Below, in pieces: positions 28,505-37,857 of a stretch of 64,000 nt of DNA. A program made the translations under genes and the position numbers. The notes beneath the pieces were generated by a model that saw only the letters and a program-made list of their open reading frames with translations, searched no databases and had not been told where the DNA came from. Every line of letters begins with the position of its first letter. Positions within the stretch are counted from its first letter, which is position 1. The stretch is from Arthrobacter sp. B3I4 (GTDB taxonomy: Bacteria; Actinomycetota; Actinomycetes; Actinomycetales; Micrococcaceae), in assembly GCF_030816855.1 (NCBI RefSeq), contig NZ_JAUSYK010000001.1, positions 2,914,001-2,978,000 on the forward strand, given 5' to 3'.

Positions 28505-29125
28505 TCAGGCCGCCTGCCCAGAAGGCTGCTCCCGCTCCAAAGGCTGCTCCGGCTCCGTAGAGTGCCCCGGGCGCGCGAACACCGTGGCGAAAAAGATTGC
28601 CAGCGCGGTCGCGGCGGGCCAGATCAGCAGGACCGCGTAGGCCCGCAGCGAAAAGGCGATGCTCGGGTTGGCCGAGGCGTCCGCAGCGGCACCCCACCAG
28701 CTGCCGGCGGCGAGCCCGGTCCCCCATGCCAGCAGGGCCCCCGCGGCGCCGGCGGCGACGGCCAGGAGCACTGTCCCGGTGACCAGCCGCTCGGGCCGGT
28801 TGCCGGCGATGAGGACACCGGCAAGGCAGCCGGCCAGCAGGGTCAGCCCGGCCAGGACCAGGTCCCGCGGCAGCCAGGTCTCGGGGTTGCTCCCGGCGTC
28901 CAGCGCCGGGTTTCGGGTGAGCAGGTTCATCCCGGTCGGGGCCAGCAGCCACCAGAGCAGGCCGACGGGAACTCCGGCCGCGGCGATCGCGGCCAGGCCC
29001 TTCCACGGCAGCTGCTCCCGCCGGGGGGCATCCCCCCGCGGGTCCTCACCGGTCCGGGAGGCCCCTGCAGCGGTGCGGCCGCCGTCGTGGTCGTCAACGG
29101 GCTGGTGCACCGCGGAGTGTGTCAT
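28505..29125 (-). CDS. Hypothetical membrane protein, about four helices
   Basis: The 206-residue protein has a hydrophilic N-terminal 40 residues, then hydrophobic segments near 43-61, 89-107, 115-135 and 160-182, and a short Glu/Gln tail. The WKGLAAIAAAGVPVGLLWWLLAPTG segment and the overall layout recall uncharacterised actinobacterial proteins near hisD. The ATG at 29125 follows AAGGTGG. A short palindrome (28486-28502) separates it from hisD. Confidence 0.75.
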   Translation of the reverse strand: MTHSAVHQPVDDHDGGRTAAGASRTGEDPRGDAPRREQLPWKGLAAIAAAGVPVGLLWWLLAPTGMNLLTRNPALDAGSNPETWLPRDLVLAGLTLLAGCLAGVLIAGNRPERLVTGTVLLAVAAGAAGALLAWGTGLAAGSWWGAAADASANPSIAFSLRAYAVLLIWPAATALAIFFATVFARPGHSTEPEQPLEREQPSGQAA

Positions 29126-29277
29126 GATCCCACCTTAACAAAGGAACGGCGGCGCCGGACATTACGCCGCCGCCCGCCACGTGACGCCCGGATTACCGGA
29201 TGCGGCGGCTGAATACCGCGGGGCTGCCCGGCCGGAATACGCTTGCAGGAGACGTCGTCGCAACAAACAGCAGGGAG

Positions 29278-29787
29278 ATGAAGCACGTGGCCTCAGCCGA
29301 AGAAGCCTTTGAAGGAACGTTCAAGGAGATGTTCCGCCGGCATGCGGCCGGCGTCGCGATCATCACCGCGAACTATAACGGTGTCCCTTACGGCTTCACC
29401 GCCACCTCGGTGGCCTCGTTGTCGGCCAAACCGCCGCGGTTCACCTTCAACATGGCACGCACGTCCAGTTCGTGGCCCGCGGTGGCGAACACCGGTTACA
29501 TCGGCGTGCACATGCTGGGGCTGGGCAACCAGGGGCTGGCCGACCGCTTCGCCCGCACCCGCAACCGCTTCGAAGGGGACCACTGGGAGCTTGGTCCGCA
29601 CGAGGTGCCGATCCTGAAGGATGTCTCCGGCTGGCTGATCGGCAAGATCCAGATGCGGCTCTCCTTCGAGAACAACGCCGTCGTGGTCGTTGAAGTGGTC
29701 GAAGGCGCCCTCGGCGGCGAAGGCGCGCCGCTGCTGTATCACGGCGGCAGCTACGGCCAGCCGGTGCCGCTGGACTACGAGATCTAG
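29278..29787 (+). CDS. Flavin reductase family protein
   Basis: An FMN-binding split-barrel protein that probably reduces flavin with NAD(P)H, perhaps for a partner monooxygenase. It has the family stretch FRRHAAGVAIITANYNGVPYGFTATSVASLS, FTFNMARTSSSW and the C-terminal LYHGGSYG. The frame opens at 29200. ATG 29278 abuts GGGAG with no spacer, while GTG 29287 has a normal nine-base spacing, so the start is one of these two. Its TAG stop shares the bases CTAG with the dnaE stop on the other strand. Confidence 0.85.
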   Translation: MKHVASAEEAFEGTFKEMFRRHAAGVAIITANYNGVPYGFTATSVASLSAKPPRFTFNMARTSSSWPAVANTGYIGVHMLGLGNQGLADRFARTRNRFEGDHWELGPHEVPILKDVSGWLIGKIQMRLSFENNAVVVVEVVEGALGGEGAPLLYHGGSYGQPVPLDYEI

Positions 29788-32700
29788 ACCTGGCTGTCCA
29801 GGCAGGTCGGACCGAGCAGCACCTTCAGGTCACCGAACAGCGACGGGCTGGGGTTGACCCGCAGATGCACGGGCAGCCCCATCACCTCCACCCGTGAATC
29901 GCCGTGCAGGTGCAGCCGCACCTCGGACTTGCCGCGGTGGGTCTTGAGCACCTCGCCGAGTTCGTTCACCACGGCTTCGGTGGCCTTGTGGGTGGGCATG
30001 GCGATCACCAGCGGCCCGTCGAGGCCTTCGCTGAGGTCCGGGACGGACAGTTCCATGCAGTTCAGCGCCACCGCCCCGTCGTCGCGGCGCTGCAACCGGC
30101 CCTTGACCACGACGATCAGGTCCTCTGCCAGTACCGAGGCGATCGGCCCGTAGACCTGCCCGAAGAACATCACTTCCACCGAGCCGCCGAGGTCTTCGAT
30201 CTCGGCCCGCGCGTAGGCGTTGCCGCTGGCCTTGGCAATCCGCCGGCTCAGCGACGTGATCATGCCCGCGATGGTGATGATGGCGCCGTCGTGCGGTCCG
30301 TCCTCGGCGATGATCGAGGTGATGGACTGGTCGGCGTGCTGTGTCAGCACCCCTTCGAGTCCCTGCAGCGGGTGGTCCGAGACGTAGAGTCCCAGCATGT
30401 CCCGCTCGAAGGAGAGCTTGTCCTTCTTTTCCCACTCCGGAAGCTCGGGGATCTCGATGCTCAGCGAGGACTCGGACTCGCTGTCCTCGAAGCCGGCGAA
30501 CAGGTCGAACTGTCCGATCGCCTCGTTGCGCTTGAGCGTGATCACCGAATCGATCGCTTCTTCGTGGATCATGGCCAGGGCCCTGCGGTGGTGTCCGAGT
30601 GAGTCGAAGGCTCCGGCCTTGATCAGCGACTCGATGGTGCGCTTGTTGCAGACAACAGCCGGCACCTTCATCAGGTAGTCCTTGAACGAGGTGTAGGCGC
30701 CTTCACGTTCGCGGGCGGCGACCATGGCGTCGACCGCGTTGGCGCCGACGTTGCGGATGGCGCCCATGCCGAAGCGGATGTCGTTGCCCACCGGGGTGAA
30801 GTTCAGGGCTGATTCGTTCACGTCCGGCGGCAGCACCGTGATGCCCATGCGCCGGCATTCGTTCAGGTAGATGGCCGATTTGTCCTTGTCGTCGCCGACG
30901 GAGGTCAGCAGGGCCGCCATGTATTCCGGCGCGTAGTGTGCCTTCAGATACGCGGTCCAGTAGGAAATGACGCCGTACGCGGCCGAGTGCGCCTTGTTGA
31001 ACGCGTAGTCGGAGAACGGCAGCAGGATGTCCCAGAGCGTTTTGACCGCGGCCATCGAGTAGCCGTTGTCCTGCATGCCCTGGGAGAAGCCGGCGAACTG
31101 CTTGTCCAGCTCGGACTTTTTCTTCTTGCCCATGGCCCGGCGCAGGATGTCGGCCTGGCCCAGGGTGTAGCCGGCGAGCTTCTGCGCTACGGCCATGACC
31201 TGCTCCTGGTACACGATCAGGCCGTAGGTGCCGCCGAGGATTTCGGCGAGCGGCTCCTCCAGTTCGGGGTGGATCGGGATGACCTCCTGGATGCCGTTCT
31301 TGCGCAGGGCATAGTCGGTGTGGGCGTTGGCGCCCATCGGACCGGGCCGGTAAAGGGCCAGCACGGCGGAAATATCTTCGAAGTTGTCCGGCTTCATCAG
31401 CTTCAGCAGCGACCGCATCGGGCCGCCGTCGAGCTGGAACACGCCCAGTGTGTCGCCGCGTGCCAGCAGTTCGTAGGAGGCGGCGTCGTCCAGGGCCAGG
31501 GATTCCAGGTCCAGGTCCTCGCCCCGGTTCATTTTGATGTTTTCCAGCGCGTCGGAAATGATCGTGAGGTTCCGCAGCCCGAGGAAGTCCATCTTGATCA
31601 GGCCGAGGCCCTCGGAGGTCGGGTAATCGAACTGCGTGATGACCTGGCCGTCCTGGAAGCGGCGCATGATCGGGATGACGTCGATGATCGGGTCCGAGGA
31701 CATGATGACGCCGGCCGCGTGGACGCCCCACTGCCGCTTCAGTCCCTCAATGCCGAGGGCGGTTTCAAAGACCTTCGCCGCCTCCGGGTCAGTGGAAATC
31801 AGCTGCCGGAAGTCCCCGGCCTCGCTGTAGCGCTTGGATTCGGGGTTCTGGATGTCAGCGAGCGGAATGTCCTTGGCCATCACGGCTGGCGGCAGGGCCT
31901 TGGTCAGCTGCTCGCCCATGCTGAACGGGTAGCCCAGCACGCGCGATGAGTCCTTCAGCGCCTGCTTGGTCTTGATGGTGCCGTAGGTGACGATCATGGC
32001 CACGCGCTCGTCGCCGTACTTGCGCGTGACGTAGTCGATCACTTCGGAGCGGCGCCGGTCATCGAAGTCGACGTCGAAGTCAGGCATGGACACGCGGTCC
32101 GGGTTGAGGAAGCGCTCGAAGATCAGGCCGTGGTGCAGCGGGTCGAGGTCGGTGATGCGCATCGCGTACGCGACCATGGAGCCGGCACCCGAGCCACGTC
32201 CCGGGCCCACCCGGATGCCGTTGTTCTTGGCCCAGTTGATGAAGTCGGCCACGACGAGGAAGTAGCCGGGGAAGCCCATCGAGGTGATGACTTCCAGCTC
32301 ATAGTCGGCCTGCTGGCGGACCTTGTCCGGGATGCCTTGCGGGTACCGGTAGTGCAGTCCCTTGTCGACTTCCTTGACCAGCCAGGAGGTCTCGTCCTCC
32401 CCCTCCGGGCAGGGGAAGCGGGGCATGTAGTTCGCTCCGGTGTTGAAGGACACCTCGCAGCGTTCGGCGATCAGCAGCGTGTTGTCGCAGGCGTCGGGGT
32501 GGTCGCGGAAAAGTTCGCGCATTTCCTGCGGTGACTTCAGGTAGTAGCCGCTGCCGGAGAACGCGAAGCGCGATCCGCCGTTGTCGTAGGTGGGCTCCAG
32601 CAGGGTGGAGCCGGACTGGATGGCGAGCAGGGCTTCGTGCGCCTTGGCGTCGTGCTCGTGCGTGTAGTGCAGGTCGTTGGTGGCCACCAGCGGCAGGTTC

Positions 32701-33347
32701 AGTTCCTTGGCCAGGCGCAGCAGGTCACCGGTGACGCGCCGCTCAATATCCAGGCCGTGGTCCATGAGCTCGCAGAAGTAATTCTCGGCGCCAAAGATAT
32801 CGCGGAACTCGGCGGCCGCTTCGAGGGCCTCGCGGTACTGCCCGAGTCGGAGCCTGGTCTGAACTTCGCCGGACGGGCAGCCGGTGGTGGCGATCAGGCC
32901 TTCGGAGTAGGTGTTCAGCAGTTCCCGGTCCAGCCGCGGCCACTTGCCGAAAACCGAGTCGAGGGAGGCGATCGAGGAGGCCCGGAACAGGTTGCGCATG
33001 CCCGTGTTGTTGTAGCTCAGCAGCGTCATGTGCGTGTACGCGCCGCCGCCGGAGACGTCGTCTTTGCGCTGGTGCTCTTCGCCCCAGCGCACCCGGGTCT
33101 TGTCCCCGCGCGCGGTTCCGGGGCTGACGTACGCCTCGACGCCGATGATCGGCTTGATGCCCTGGTCCGTGGCGCGCTTCCAGAAGTCGAACGCCCCGAA
33201 GAGGTAGCCGTGGTCCGTTGTGGCGAGGGCAGGCATGCCCAGCCGCTCGGTTTCATCGAAGAGTTCCCCGAGCCGTGCCGCACCGTCCAACATGGAGTAC
33301 TCGGTGTGGTTGTGGAGATGGACGAACGAGTTGTTGCTGGAAGTCAC
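29784..33347 (-). CDS. dnaE: DNA polymerase III alpha subunit
   Basis: Main replicative polymerase catalytic subunit. The 1187-residue chain starts with GTG and has the PHP domain (HLHNHTEYSMLDG near residue 10), the polymerase palm with PDFDVDFDD (catalytic Asp425 and Asp427), the thumb/fingers with ALYRPGPM, the tandem HhH region and a C-terminal OB fold (IITIAGMITSLSRR). Length and order match DnaE1 of actinobacteria. It is separated from the RluA-type gene by a hairpin, so it probably has its own promoter. Confidence 0.98.
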   Translation of the reverse strand: MTSSNNSFVHLHNHTEYSMLDGAARLGELFDETERLGMPALATTDHGYLFGAFDFWKRATDQGIKPIIGVEAYVSPGTARGDKTRVRWGEEHQRKDDVSGGGAYTHMTLLSYNNTGMRNLFRASSIASLDSVFGKWPRLDRELLNTYSEGLIATTGCPSGEVQTRLRLGQYREALEAAAEFRDIFGAENYFCELMDHGLDIERRVTGDLLRLAKELNLPLVATNDLHYTHEHDAKAHEALLAIQSGSTLLEPTYDNGGSRFAFSGSGYYLKSPQEMRELFRDHPDACDNTLLIAERCEVSFNTGANYMPRFPCPEGEDETSWLVKEVDKGLHYRYPQGIPDKVRQQADYELEVITSMGFPGYFLVVADFINWAKNNGIRVGPGRGSGAGSMVAYAMRITDLDPLHHGLIFERFLNPDRVSMPDFDVDFDDRRRSEVIDYVTRKYGDERVAMIVTYGTIKTKQALKDSSRVLGYPFSMGEQLTKALPPAVMAKDIPLADIQNPESKRYSEAGDFRQLISTDPEAAKVFETALGIEGLKRQWGVHAAGVIMSSDPIIDVIPIMRRFQDGQVITQFDYPTSEGLGLIKMDFLGLRNLTIISDALENIKMNRGEDLDLESLALDDAASYELLARGDTLGVFQLDGGPMRSLLKLMKPDNFEDISAVLALYRPGPMGANAHTDYALRKNGIQEVIPIHPELEEPLAEILGGTYGLIVYQEQVMAVAQKLAGYTLGQADILRRAMGKKKKSELDKQFAGFSQGMQDNGYSMAAVKTLWDILLPFSDYAFNKAHSAAYGVISYWTAYLKAHYAPEYMAALLTSVGDDKDKSAIYLNECRRMGITVLPPDVNESALNFTPVGNDIRFGMGAIRNVGANAVDAMVAAREREGAYTSFKDYLMKVPAVVCNKRTIESLIKAGAFDSLGHHRRALAMIHEEAIDSVITLKRNEAIGQFDLFAGFEDSESESSLSIEIPELPEWEKKDKLSFERDMLGLYVSDHPLQGLEGVLTQHADQSITSIIAEDGPHDGAIITIAGMITSLSRRIAKASGNAYARAEIEDLGGSVEVMFFGQVYGPIASVLAEDLIVVVKGRLQRRDDGAVALNCMELSVPDLSEGLDGPLVIAMPTHKATEAVVNELGEVLKTHRGKSEVRLHLHGDSRVEVMGLPVHLRVNPSPSLFGDLKVLLGPTCLDSQV

Positions 33348-33359
33348 CGATTCATTCTA

Positions 33360-33391
33360 GTGCCGGGCACCGACACTTCCGTGCCCGGCAC
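33360..33391 (-). terminator. Hairpin between the pseudouridine synthase gene and dnaE
   Basis: Arms GTGCCGGGCAC (33360-33370) and GTGCCCGGCAC (33381-33391) pair over 11 bp, eight bases after the upstream stop. Confidence 0.7.
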
Positions 33392-33398
33392 GCGGCGG

Positions 33399-34352
33399 CT
33401 ACGCCTCCCCAGACTCCAGCACCTCAAGGGCGTACCGGAGGTCCTGCGGGTACTCGCTGGTCACGGTGACCCGCTCCCCCGTCCGGGGGTGGTCGAAGGA
33501 CAGCTGGCGGGCGTGCAGCCATTGCCGGGTCAGGCCCAGGGTGGCGGCGAGCCGCGGATCGGCACCGTAGGTCAGGTCCCCGGCGCACGGGTGGCGCAGC
33601 GCGGAGAAGTGCACCCGGATCTGGTGGGTGCGGCCGGTTTCCAGGTGCACTTCGACCAGCGAGGCTTTGCCGAACGCTTCGAGCACCTCGTAGTGGGTCA
33701 CCGAGTCGCGGCCGTCCTCGATCACGGCGAAGCGCCAGTCGTGGCCGGGGTGTCGGCCGATCGGGGCGTCGATGGTGCCGGCCAGCGGGTCGGGCAGGCC
33801 CTGCACGACGGCGTGGTAGACCTTGTCCACGGTTCGTTCCTTGAAGGCCCGCTTGAGCGCCGTGTAGGCGTTCTCGGTCTTGGCGACGACCATGACGCCG
33901 GAGGTGCCGACGTCGAGCCGGTGCACGATGCCGGCCCGTTCCGGCGAGCCGGAGGTGGAGATCCGGTATCCGGCGCCGGCCAGACCGCCGACAACGGTGG
34001 GCCCGACCCAGCCCGGGGACGGGTGCGCGGCCACGCCCACGGGTTTGTCGACGACGACGAACTCGTCGTCGTCGAGCAGGATCTTTAAGCCTTCCACAAT
34101 TTCCTCCACGACTTCCAGGGGGTCCCGGCGGTCCGGCACGACTACGTCGAGCCCGGCGCCGGCGCTGAGCTTCAATGACTTGCCCACCGGTTTGCCGTTG
34201 CTGCTGACGTTGCCCTCGGCAATCAGCGTGGCCGCCTGCGACCGGGAGATGTCCATCAGCCTGGCCAGGCCGGCGTCCACCCGGGTGCCGCCCAGCTCGG
34301 CCGGGACGGTGAAATGCCGGGGCGCCGGTACGCCCGGTGCCGGCTCAGACAT
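33399..34352 (-). CDS. RluA family pseudouridine synthase (RluD-like)
   Basis: Converts uridine to pseudouridine in ribosomal RNA. The 317-residue protein has an N-terminal S4 RNA-binding domain (about 23-85, [18 protein letters not shown]) and the catalytic domain with [12 protein letters not shown] and HRLDVGTSG, catalytic Asp147. RluD (23S positions 1911/1915/1917) is the closest type, but the target is inferred. Its start overlaps the lspA end by eight bases, so the two are coupled; this pairing is conserved across Gram-positives. Confidence 0.93.
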   Translation of the reverse strand: MSEPAPGVPAPRHFTVPAELGGTRVDAGLARLMDISRSQAATLIAEGNVSSNGKPVGKSLKLSAGAGLDVVVPDRRDPLEVVEEIVEGLKILLDDDEFVVVDKPVGVAAHPSPGWVGPTVVGGLAGAGYRISTSGSPERAGIVHRLDVGTSGVMVVAKTENAYTALKRAFKERTVDKVYHAVVQGLPDPLAGTIDAPIGRHPGHDWRFAVIEDGRDSVTHYEVLEAFGKASLVEVHLETGRTHQIRVHFSALRHPCAGDLTYGADPRLAATLGLTRQWLHARQLSFDHPRTGERVTVTSEYPQDLRYALEVLESGEA

Positions 34353-35094
34353 TCGGTCCCTGCGCTTTTGGTCCCTGGGCTTTTGCTTCCTGCGCTTGTG
34401 GTTCCGGGGCTTTCGCGCCCGGGGCTTTTGCTTCCTGCGCCGGCGTTCCGGCGCCGGCCGCGCCGGAGTGCGGGTGCTGGCGCGAGCCGTCGAGACCGAT
34501 GCCGCGCAGCGTCAGCAGGCAGATGATGACCACCGAGGACACGACGGCCGAGTCGGCGATGTTGAAGATCGCGAAATTCGGCAGCTGGATGAAGTCCACG
34601 ACGTGGCCCATGGCGAACGACGGCTCCCGGAACAGCCGGTCGGTCAGGTTGCCCAGCGCGCCGCCGAGCAGCAGCCCCAGCGCCAGCGCCCACCAGGCCG
34701 AACCCAGCTTGCGCAGCTGCAGCAGGATCGCGATGGAGACCGACGCAATGATGATGGTGAAGACCCAGGTGACGTTCTCCCCGATCGAGAAGGCGGCTCC
34801 GGAATTGCGGATGTAGTACCAGTGCAGCAGCGGCGGCAGCACCGGGATCCGTTCCCCCTCGGTCATGGTCGCGGTGACCCAGAGCTTGCTCAGCTGGTCG
34901 AAGATGTAGGCGAACGCGGCGAATCCGACAAACACGGACAGCAGCAGTGCGCGCCGCGGCCTGCGCGGCGCCAGTTGTGTGGCGGCAGCGGGCTGTGCGG
35001 CGTCCGCGGGCGGACCGGCGTCCGGGGTTGGTGCATCAGAGGGCTGCGCGGCGTCCGTGGGCCGGGCGGCATCTGGGGTTGGGGCGTCAGTCAT
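34345..35094 (-). CDS. lspA: Lipoprotein signal peptidase (signal peptidase II)
   Basis: Membrane aspartic protease that removes lipoprotein signal peptides. The 249-residue protein has the catalytic pair Asp152 (GNLTDRLFR) and Asp181 (NIADSAV) and four membrane helices. It is longer than the usual ~165 residues: an N-terminal tail of about 45 residues built of PTPDA-type repeats and a C-terminal tail with [16 protein letters not shown] repeats flank the core. The tails are low complexity and probably dispensable. Sits between divIVA and the RluA-type gene. Confidence 0.95.
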   Translation of the reverse strand: MTDAPTPDAARPTDAAQPSDAPTPDAGPPADAAQPAAATQLAPRRPRRALLLSVFVGFAAFAYIFDQLSKLWVTATMTEGERIPVLPPLLHWYYIRNSGAAFSIGENVTWVFTIIIASVSIAILLQLRKLGSAWWALALGLLLGGALGNLTDRLFREPSFAMGHVVDFIQLPNFAIFNIADSAVVSSVVIICLLTLRGIGLDGSRQHPHSGAAGAGTPAQEAKAPGAKAPEPQAQEAKAQGPKAQGPNV

Positions 35095-35122
35095 AGCGCT
35101 TTCGGTTGGTGCGGTTAATGCA

Positions 35123-35161
35123 GAAAGCCGGCGGCCGAGGAGTCCTCAGCCACCGGCTTTC
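35123..35161 (-). terminator. Terminator after divIVA
   Basis: Arms GAAAGCCGG (35123-35131) and CCGGCTTTC (35153-35161), 19 bases after the divIVA stop and 29 before the lspA start. Confidence 0.7.
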
Positions 35162-35180
35162 AGAATACGTGCTAAACGTC

Positions 35181-35864
35181 CTAGTTGGCTTCGACCTCGG
35201 GGGCCGCCACCGAACCGCGGGCATCCAGGTCGCGCAGCTGGCCTTCGATGTAGGCCTTGAGGCGGGACCGGTAGTCGCGCTCGAAGCCGCGCAGCTGCTC
35301 GACCTTGCGTTCCAGCACCGAGCGCTGCTGCTCGAGGGCACCGAGGATCTTGCGGGATTTTTCCTGTGCGTCGTTGACGAGGCTGCTGGCTTCGATCTGC
35401 GCTTCGGCGATGATCTTGTCGCGCTGCTGCTCGCCGTCGGCGACGTGCTTGTCGTGCATCTGCTGCGCCATGGCCAGCAGGCCTGCCGCGGACTCGGCGG
35501 AGGCGGAGGCGGCGACGGGGGCGGCCGGGGCTGCTGCAGCCGGGGCCGGCGCCTGCTCGGCTTCCTTCTTCTTGGCGACTTCGGCGGCCTTGGCCTCGGC
35601 TTCTGCCTTGGCGCGGTCGTCCTTTTCGGCCTTGACGGGTGCCGGGACCTTCTCCACGACGGGAGCACCAGCAGCGGAGCTGGCGGCCGTGCCGGAACCG
35701 GCTTCGGCGAGCTTCTTGCGCAGCTCGTCGTTTTCCTGGTTCAGGCGTCGCAGTTCGACGACGATCTCGTCCAGGAAGTCATCAACCTCGTCCTGGTCGT
35801 AGCCTTCACGGAACTTGGTCGGCTGAAAGCGCTTGTTGACAACGTCTTCTGGCGTCAAAGCCAT
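35181..35864 (-). CDS. divIVA: DivIVA/Wag31 polar growth protein
   Basis: Coiled-coil scaffold that marks curved membrane at poles and septa and directs wall synthesis in actinobacteria. The 227-residue protein begins MALTPEDVVNKRFQPTKF, the membrane-binding DivIVA N-domain, with a first coiled coil (about 20-52), an Ala/Pro/Glu-rich linker (about 55-110) and a long second coiled coil (about 115-215). A possible promoter lies upstream in an AT-rich stretch at 35925-35960. Essential in relatives. Confidence 0.96.
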   Translation of the reverse strand: MALTPEDVVNKRFQPTKFREGYDQDEVDDFLDEIVVELRRLNQENDELRKKLAEAGSGTAASSAAGAPVVEKVPAPVKAEKDDRAKAEAEAKAAEVAKKKEAEQAPAPAAAAPAAPVAASASAESAAGLLAMAQQMHDKHVADGEQQRDKIIAEAQIEASSLVNDAQEKSRKILGALEQQRSVLERKVEQLRGFERDYRSRLKAYIEGQLRDLDARGSVAAPEVEAN

Positions 35865-35928
35865 CTGGTCACCTCGTTGGTCTAGTTAGTCAGGAGGCCT
35901 TCCGGCCGTCCAAACTACGGTACCTAAA

Positions 35929-35956
35929 TATGGTCTGGTTCCTCTAATTCAACACC
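35929..35956 (-). promoter_or_regulatory. Possible divIVA promoter
   Basis: On the minus strand TTGAAT is followed after 16 bases by TATTTA, in AT-rich DNA about 65 bases before the divIVA start. A TTGACA lies a little further upstream (near 35970) without a matching -10 element. Confidence 0.35.
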
Positions 35957-36014
35957 GCAGTGTCAAACCGGAGTTTTCTATCTTTTTTCGCTCCGCTGAG
36001 CGCGTCCGCCGCCG

Positions 36015-36323
36015 CTACGAAGCGATGGGCTGCGCGTAGGTGAAGGATCTGGCGAGGCCCATGGCAATCGAGACGGCCAGGAAGAGCACCAGAAATGCGA
36101 GGTCCAGCGAAATCCCGCCGAGCCGCAGCGGCGGCAGGAGCCGGCGGAGGAGTTTGAGGGGCTTGTCGGTGATGGAGTAGACAGCGTGCGCAGCGACGAG
36201 GGCCGCGCCGCGCGGACGCCAACTGTGCGCGAACATCTGGACCCAGTCAAAGACCAGCCGGACGATCAGGGCGACGAAGAAGAGCAGCAGCGCGATGTAG
36301 ACGAGTCCGAAAACGATTCCCAT
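36015..36323 (-). CDS. YggT family membrane protein
   Basis: The 102-residue protein has two hydrophobic segments (about 4-24 and 74-94) around a loop carrying the YggT pattern (FDWVQMFAHSWRPRG...VYSITDKPLKLLRRLLPPLRLGGISLDLAFL). The gene lies between sepF and divIVA in most actinobacteria, which suggests a division-related role, not defined. Confidence 0.93.
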   Translation of the reverse strand: MGIVFGLVYIALLLFFVALIVRLVFDWVQMFAHSWRPRGAALVAAHAVYSITDKPLKLLRRLLPPLRLGGISLDLAFLVLFLAVSIAMGLARSFTYAQPIAS

Positions 36324-36386
36324 GAGTTAGTTCAGCTCTCCATGTTCATTCCGGATACCGCAGTAGCCTGACAGTTGTTGCGCCTC

Positions 36387-36426
36387 TATTCCAGCACGTC
36401 TATTCCAACACGGATATTCCAGCACG
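36387..36426. repeat. Three 14-bp direct repeats downstream of sepF
   Basis: TATTCCAGCACG, TATTCCAACACG and TATTCCAGCACG start at 36387, 36401 and 36415, exactly 14 bp apart. The third copy forms the base of the adjoining large hairpin. Confidence 0.85.
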
Positions 36427-36467
36427 GATGCCAGGCAGGTGTTCCTGCCTGGCATCCGTGCTGGAAT
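36416..36467 (-). terminator. 24-bp perfect hairpin after sepF
   Basis: Bases 36416-36439 pair perfectly with 36444-36467 around a four-base TGTT loop, six bases after the sepF stop. No U tract follows. It could terminate transcription or protect the sepF end from decay. Confidence 0.75.
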
Positions 36468-36473
36468 CCTGGA

Positions 36474-37004
36474 CTAGCTTTGGTTGAAGAAGCTTGCCTG
36501 CGTCTCGCTGATCTTCTTGTCATCGCCGATCACTTCGACATACGACGGCGAGAGCAGGAAGACCTTGTTGGTCACCCGCTCGATGCTGCCGCGCAGGCCG
36601 AACACGAGGCCGGCGGAGAAATCGACCAGGCGTTTGGCGTCCGCTTCGCCCATATCGGTGACGTTCATGATGACGGGGATACCGTCACGGAAGCTTTCAC
36701 CGATCAGCTTGGCATCGTTGTAGGACCGGGGGTGGATCGTGGTGATCTGCCGGAGGCCGGTGGATTCTTCGCGGCTTGCAGCCGCTCGCTTGATGGGTGT
36801 CACGGGTGCGCGGTATTCCTCTTCAGCGGCGGAGGGTTCTTCCCGCGGCGCCTCCCGGACGGGGGCCGGCGCGCGGCGCTCCTCGCGGTCGTGCTCCATG
36901 GTTTCGTCCTCGTCCTTGTGCGGTGTGTGATGGTCGGACTCGTAGTGTTCGTCGCCATCAGCGAGCCCAAGATAGATCATTGTCTTGCGCAGAGCGCCAG
37001 CCAT
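36474..37004 (-). CDS. sepF: Cell division protein SepF
   Basis: Anchors FtsZ to the membrane; in actinobacteria, which lack FtsA, it is the main Z-ring anchor. The 176-residue protein has the N-terminal amphipathic membrane helix ([16 protein letters not shown]), an acidic disordered linker with Glu/Pro-rich repeats (about 18-85) and the SepF core (about 86-170) with [19 protein letters not shown] and [24 protein letters not shown] precedes the ATG. Confidence 0.97.
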   Translation of the reverse strand: MAGALRKTMIYLGLADGDEHYESDHHTPHKDEDETMEHDREERRAPAPVREAPREEPSAAEEEYRAPVTPIKRAAASREESTGLRQITTIHPRSYNDAKLIGESFRDGIPVIMNVTDMGEADAKRLVDFSAGLVFGLRGSIERVTNKVFLLSPSYVEVIGDDKKISETQASFFNQS

Positions 37005-37116
37005 GGTCGACTCCTAATCGTGTCCGTATGCGGGCCGCTCAGTGCCTTGACTGTGGAGTCACAGCTTTGAATTCACACTATTGGAATCCCCGCGATTACC
37101 TTCCAACACGTTGAAC

Positions 37117-37857
37117 CTACCGCAACGCCGGGCGCGGGCCGAGAATATCGGAGCCAATGCGAAGGTGTGTCGCCCCGAAACGGACGGCAGCTTCCAGGTC
37201 CTGGCTCATTCCTGCGGAGATCCCCGTCGCCAGGGGGTGGCCGGCCCGGAGCCTGCCCGCAATGGCTGCGAGTTTTTCGAACGCCGGTTCGGGAGCGGCC
37301 CCCAGCGGTGCCACCGCCATGACGCCGGCAAGCCGGAGCCCGTTGGCGGCGGCGAGCTGGTCGGCCAGGGCCGGGACCTCGGAGGGCAGGGCACCGCCGC
37401 GGTGCCCGCCGGCGCCGTCGTCGAGGCCCACCTGGATGAAGCAGTCCAGGTCCGGCCGGCCCGTGCGCTCCTGCTCCCCCGTCACGGCTTTCGCCAGGGC
37501 CGCGACGAGCTGGGCCCGGTCCACTGAGTGCACCGCGGAGGCGTACTTCACGACGGACTTGGCCTTGTTGCTTTGCAGCTGGCCGATGAAGTGCCAGCGC
37601 AGTCGGAGGTCAGCCAGCCGGGCAGCCTTGTCCGCCGCTTCCTGGTCCCGGTTCTCGCCCACGTCGGTGACCCCGAGGGCGGCCAGCCGGGTCACATCCT
37701 CTGCGGGGTGGAATTTGGTGACCACGATCAGCTGCGGGGCGGCGTCCTGCCGTCCCGCGGCGGCCATGGCGGCGCCGATCCGCTCCCGCACGGCGCCGAG
37801 CCGCTGCTGCAGCTGGGCCAACCGCGGGTCACCCGCGTCCGGCGCCGGGGCCGTCAT
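37117..37857 (-). CDS. YggS family pyridoxal phosphate homeostasis protein
   Basis: A PLP-binding TIM-barrel protein without known enzyme activity, thought to keep free PLP in balance. The 246-residue protein has the PLP lysine in LIVVTKFHPAEDV, GENRDQEAADK, WHFIGQLQSNK and the C-terminal GISAGMSQDLEAAVRFGATHLRIGSDILG. It overlaps the laccase-domain gene by four bases (ATGA) and continues the ftsZ-downstream group. Confidence 0.95.
   Translation of the reverse strand: MTAPAPDAGDPRLAQLQQRLGAVRERIGAAMAAAGRQDAAPQLIVVTKFHPAEDVTRLAALGVTDVGENRDQEAADKAARLADLRLRWHFIGQLQSNKAKSVVKYASAVHSVDRAQLVAALAKAVTGEQERTGRPDLDCFIQVGLDDGAGGHRGGALPSEVPALADQLAAANGLRLAGVMAVAPLGAAPEPAFEKLAAIAGRLRAGHPLATGISAGMSQDLEAAVRFGATHLRIGSDILGPRPALR

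Noticed and set aside
27032-29212. 726-residue plus-strand open frame over hisD and the next gene
   Set aside because: Spans two real minus-strand genes and the gap between them; typical antisense composition.
35985-36000. Terminator for yggT at the T-run with a CGCTC/GAGCG hairpin
   Set aside because: The T-run is on the wrong side of the hairpin for the minus strand, where both flanking genes are read.
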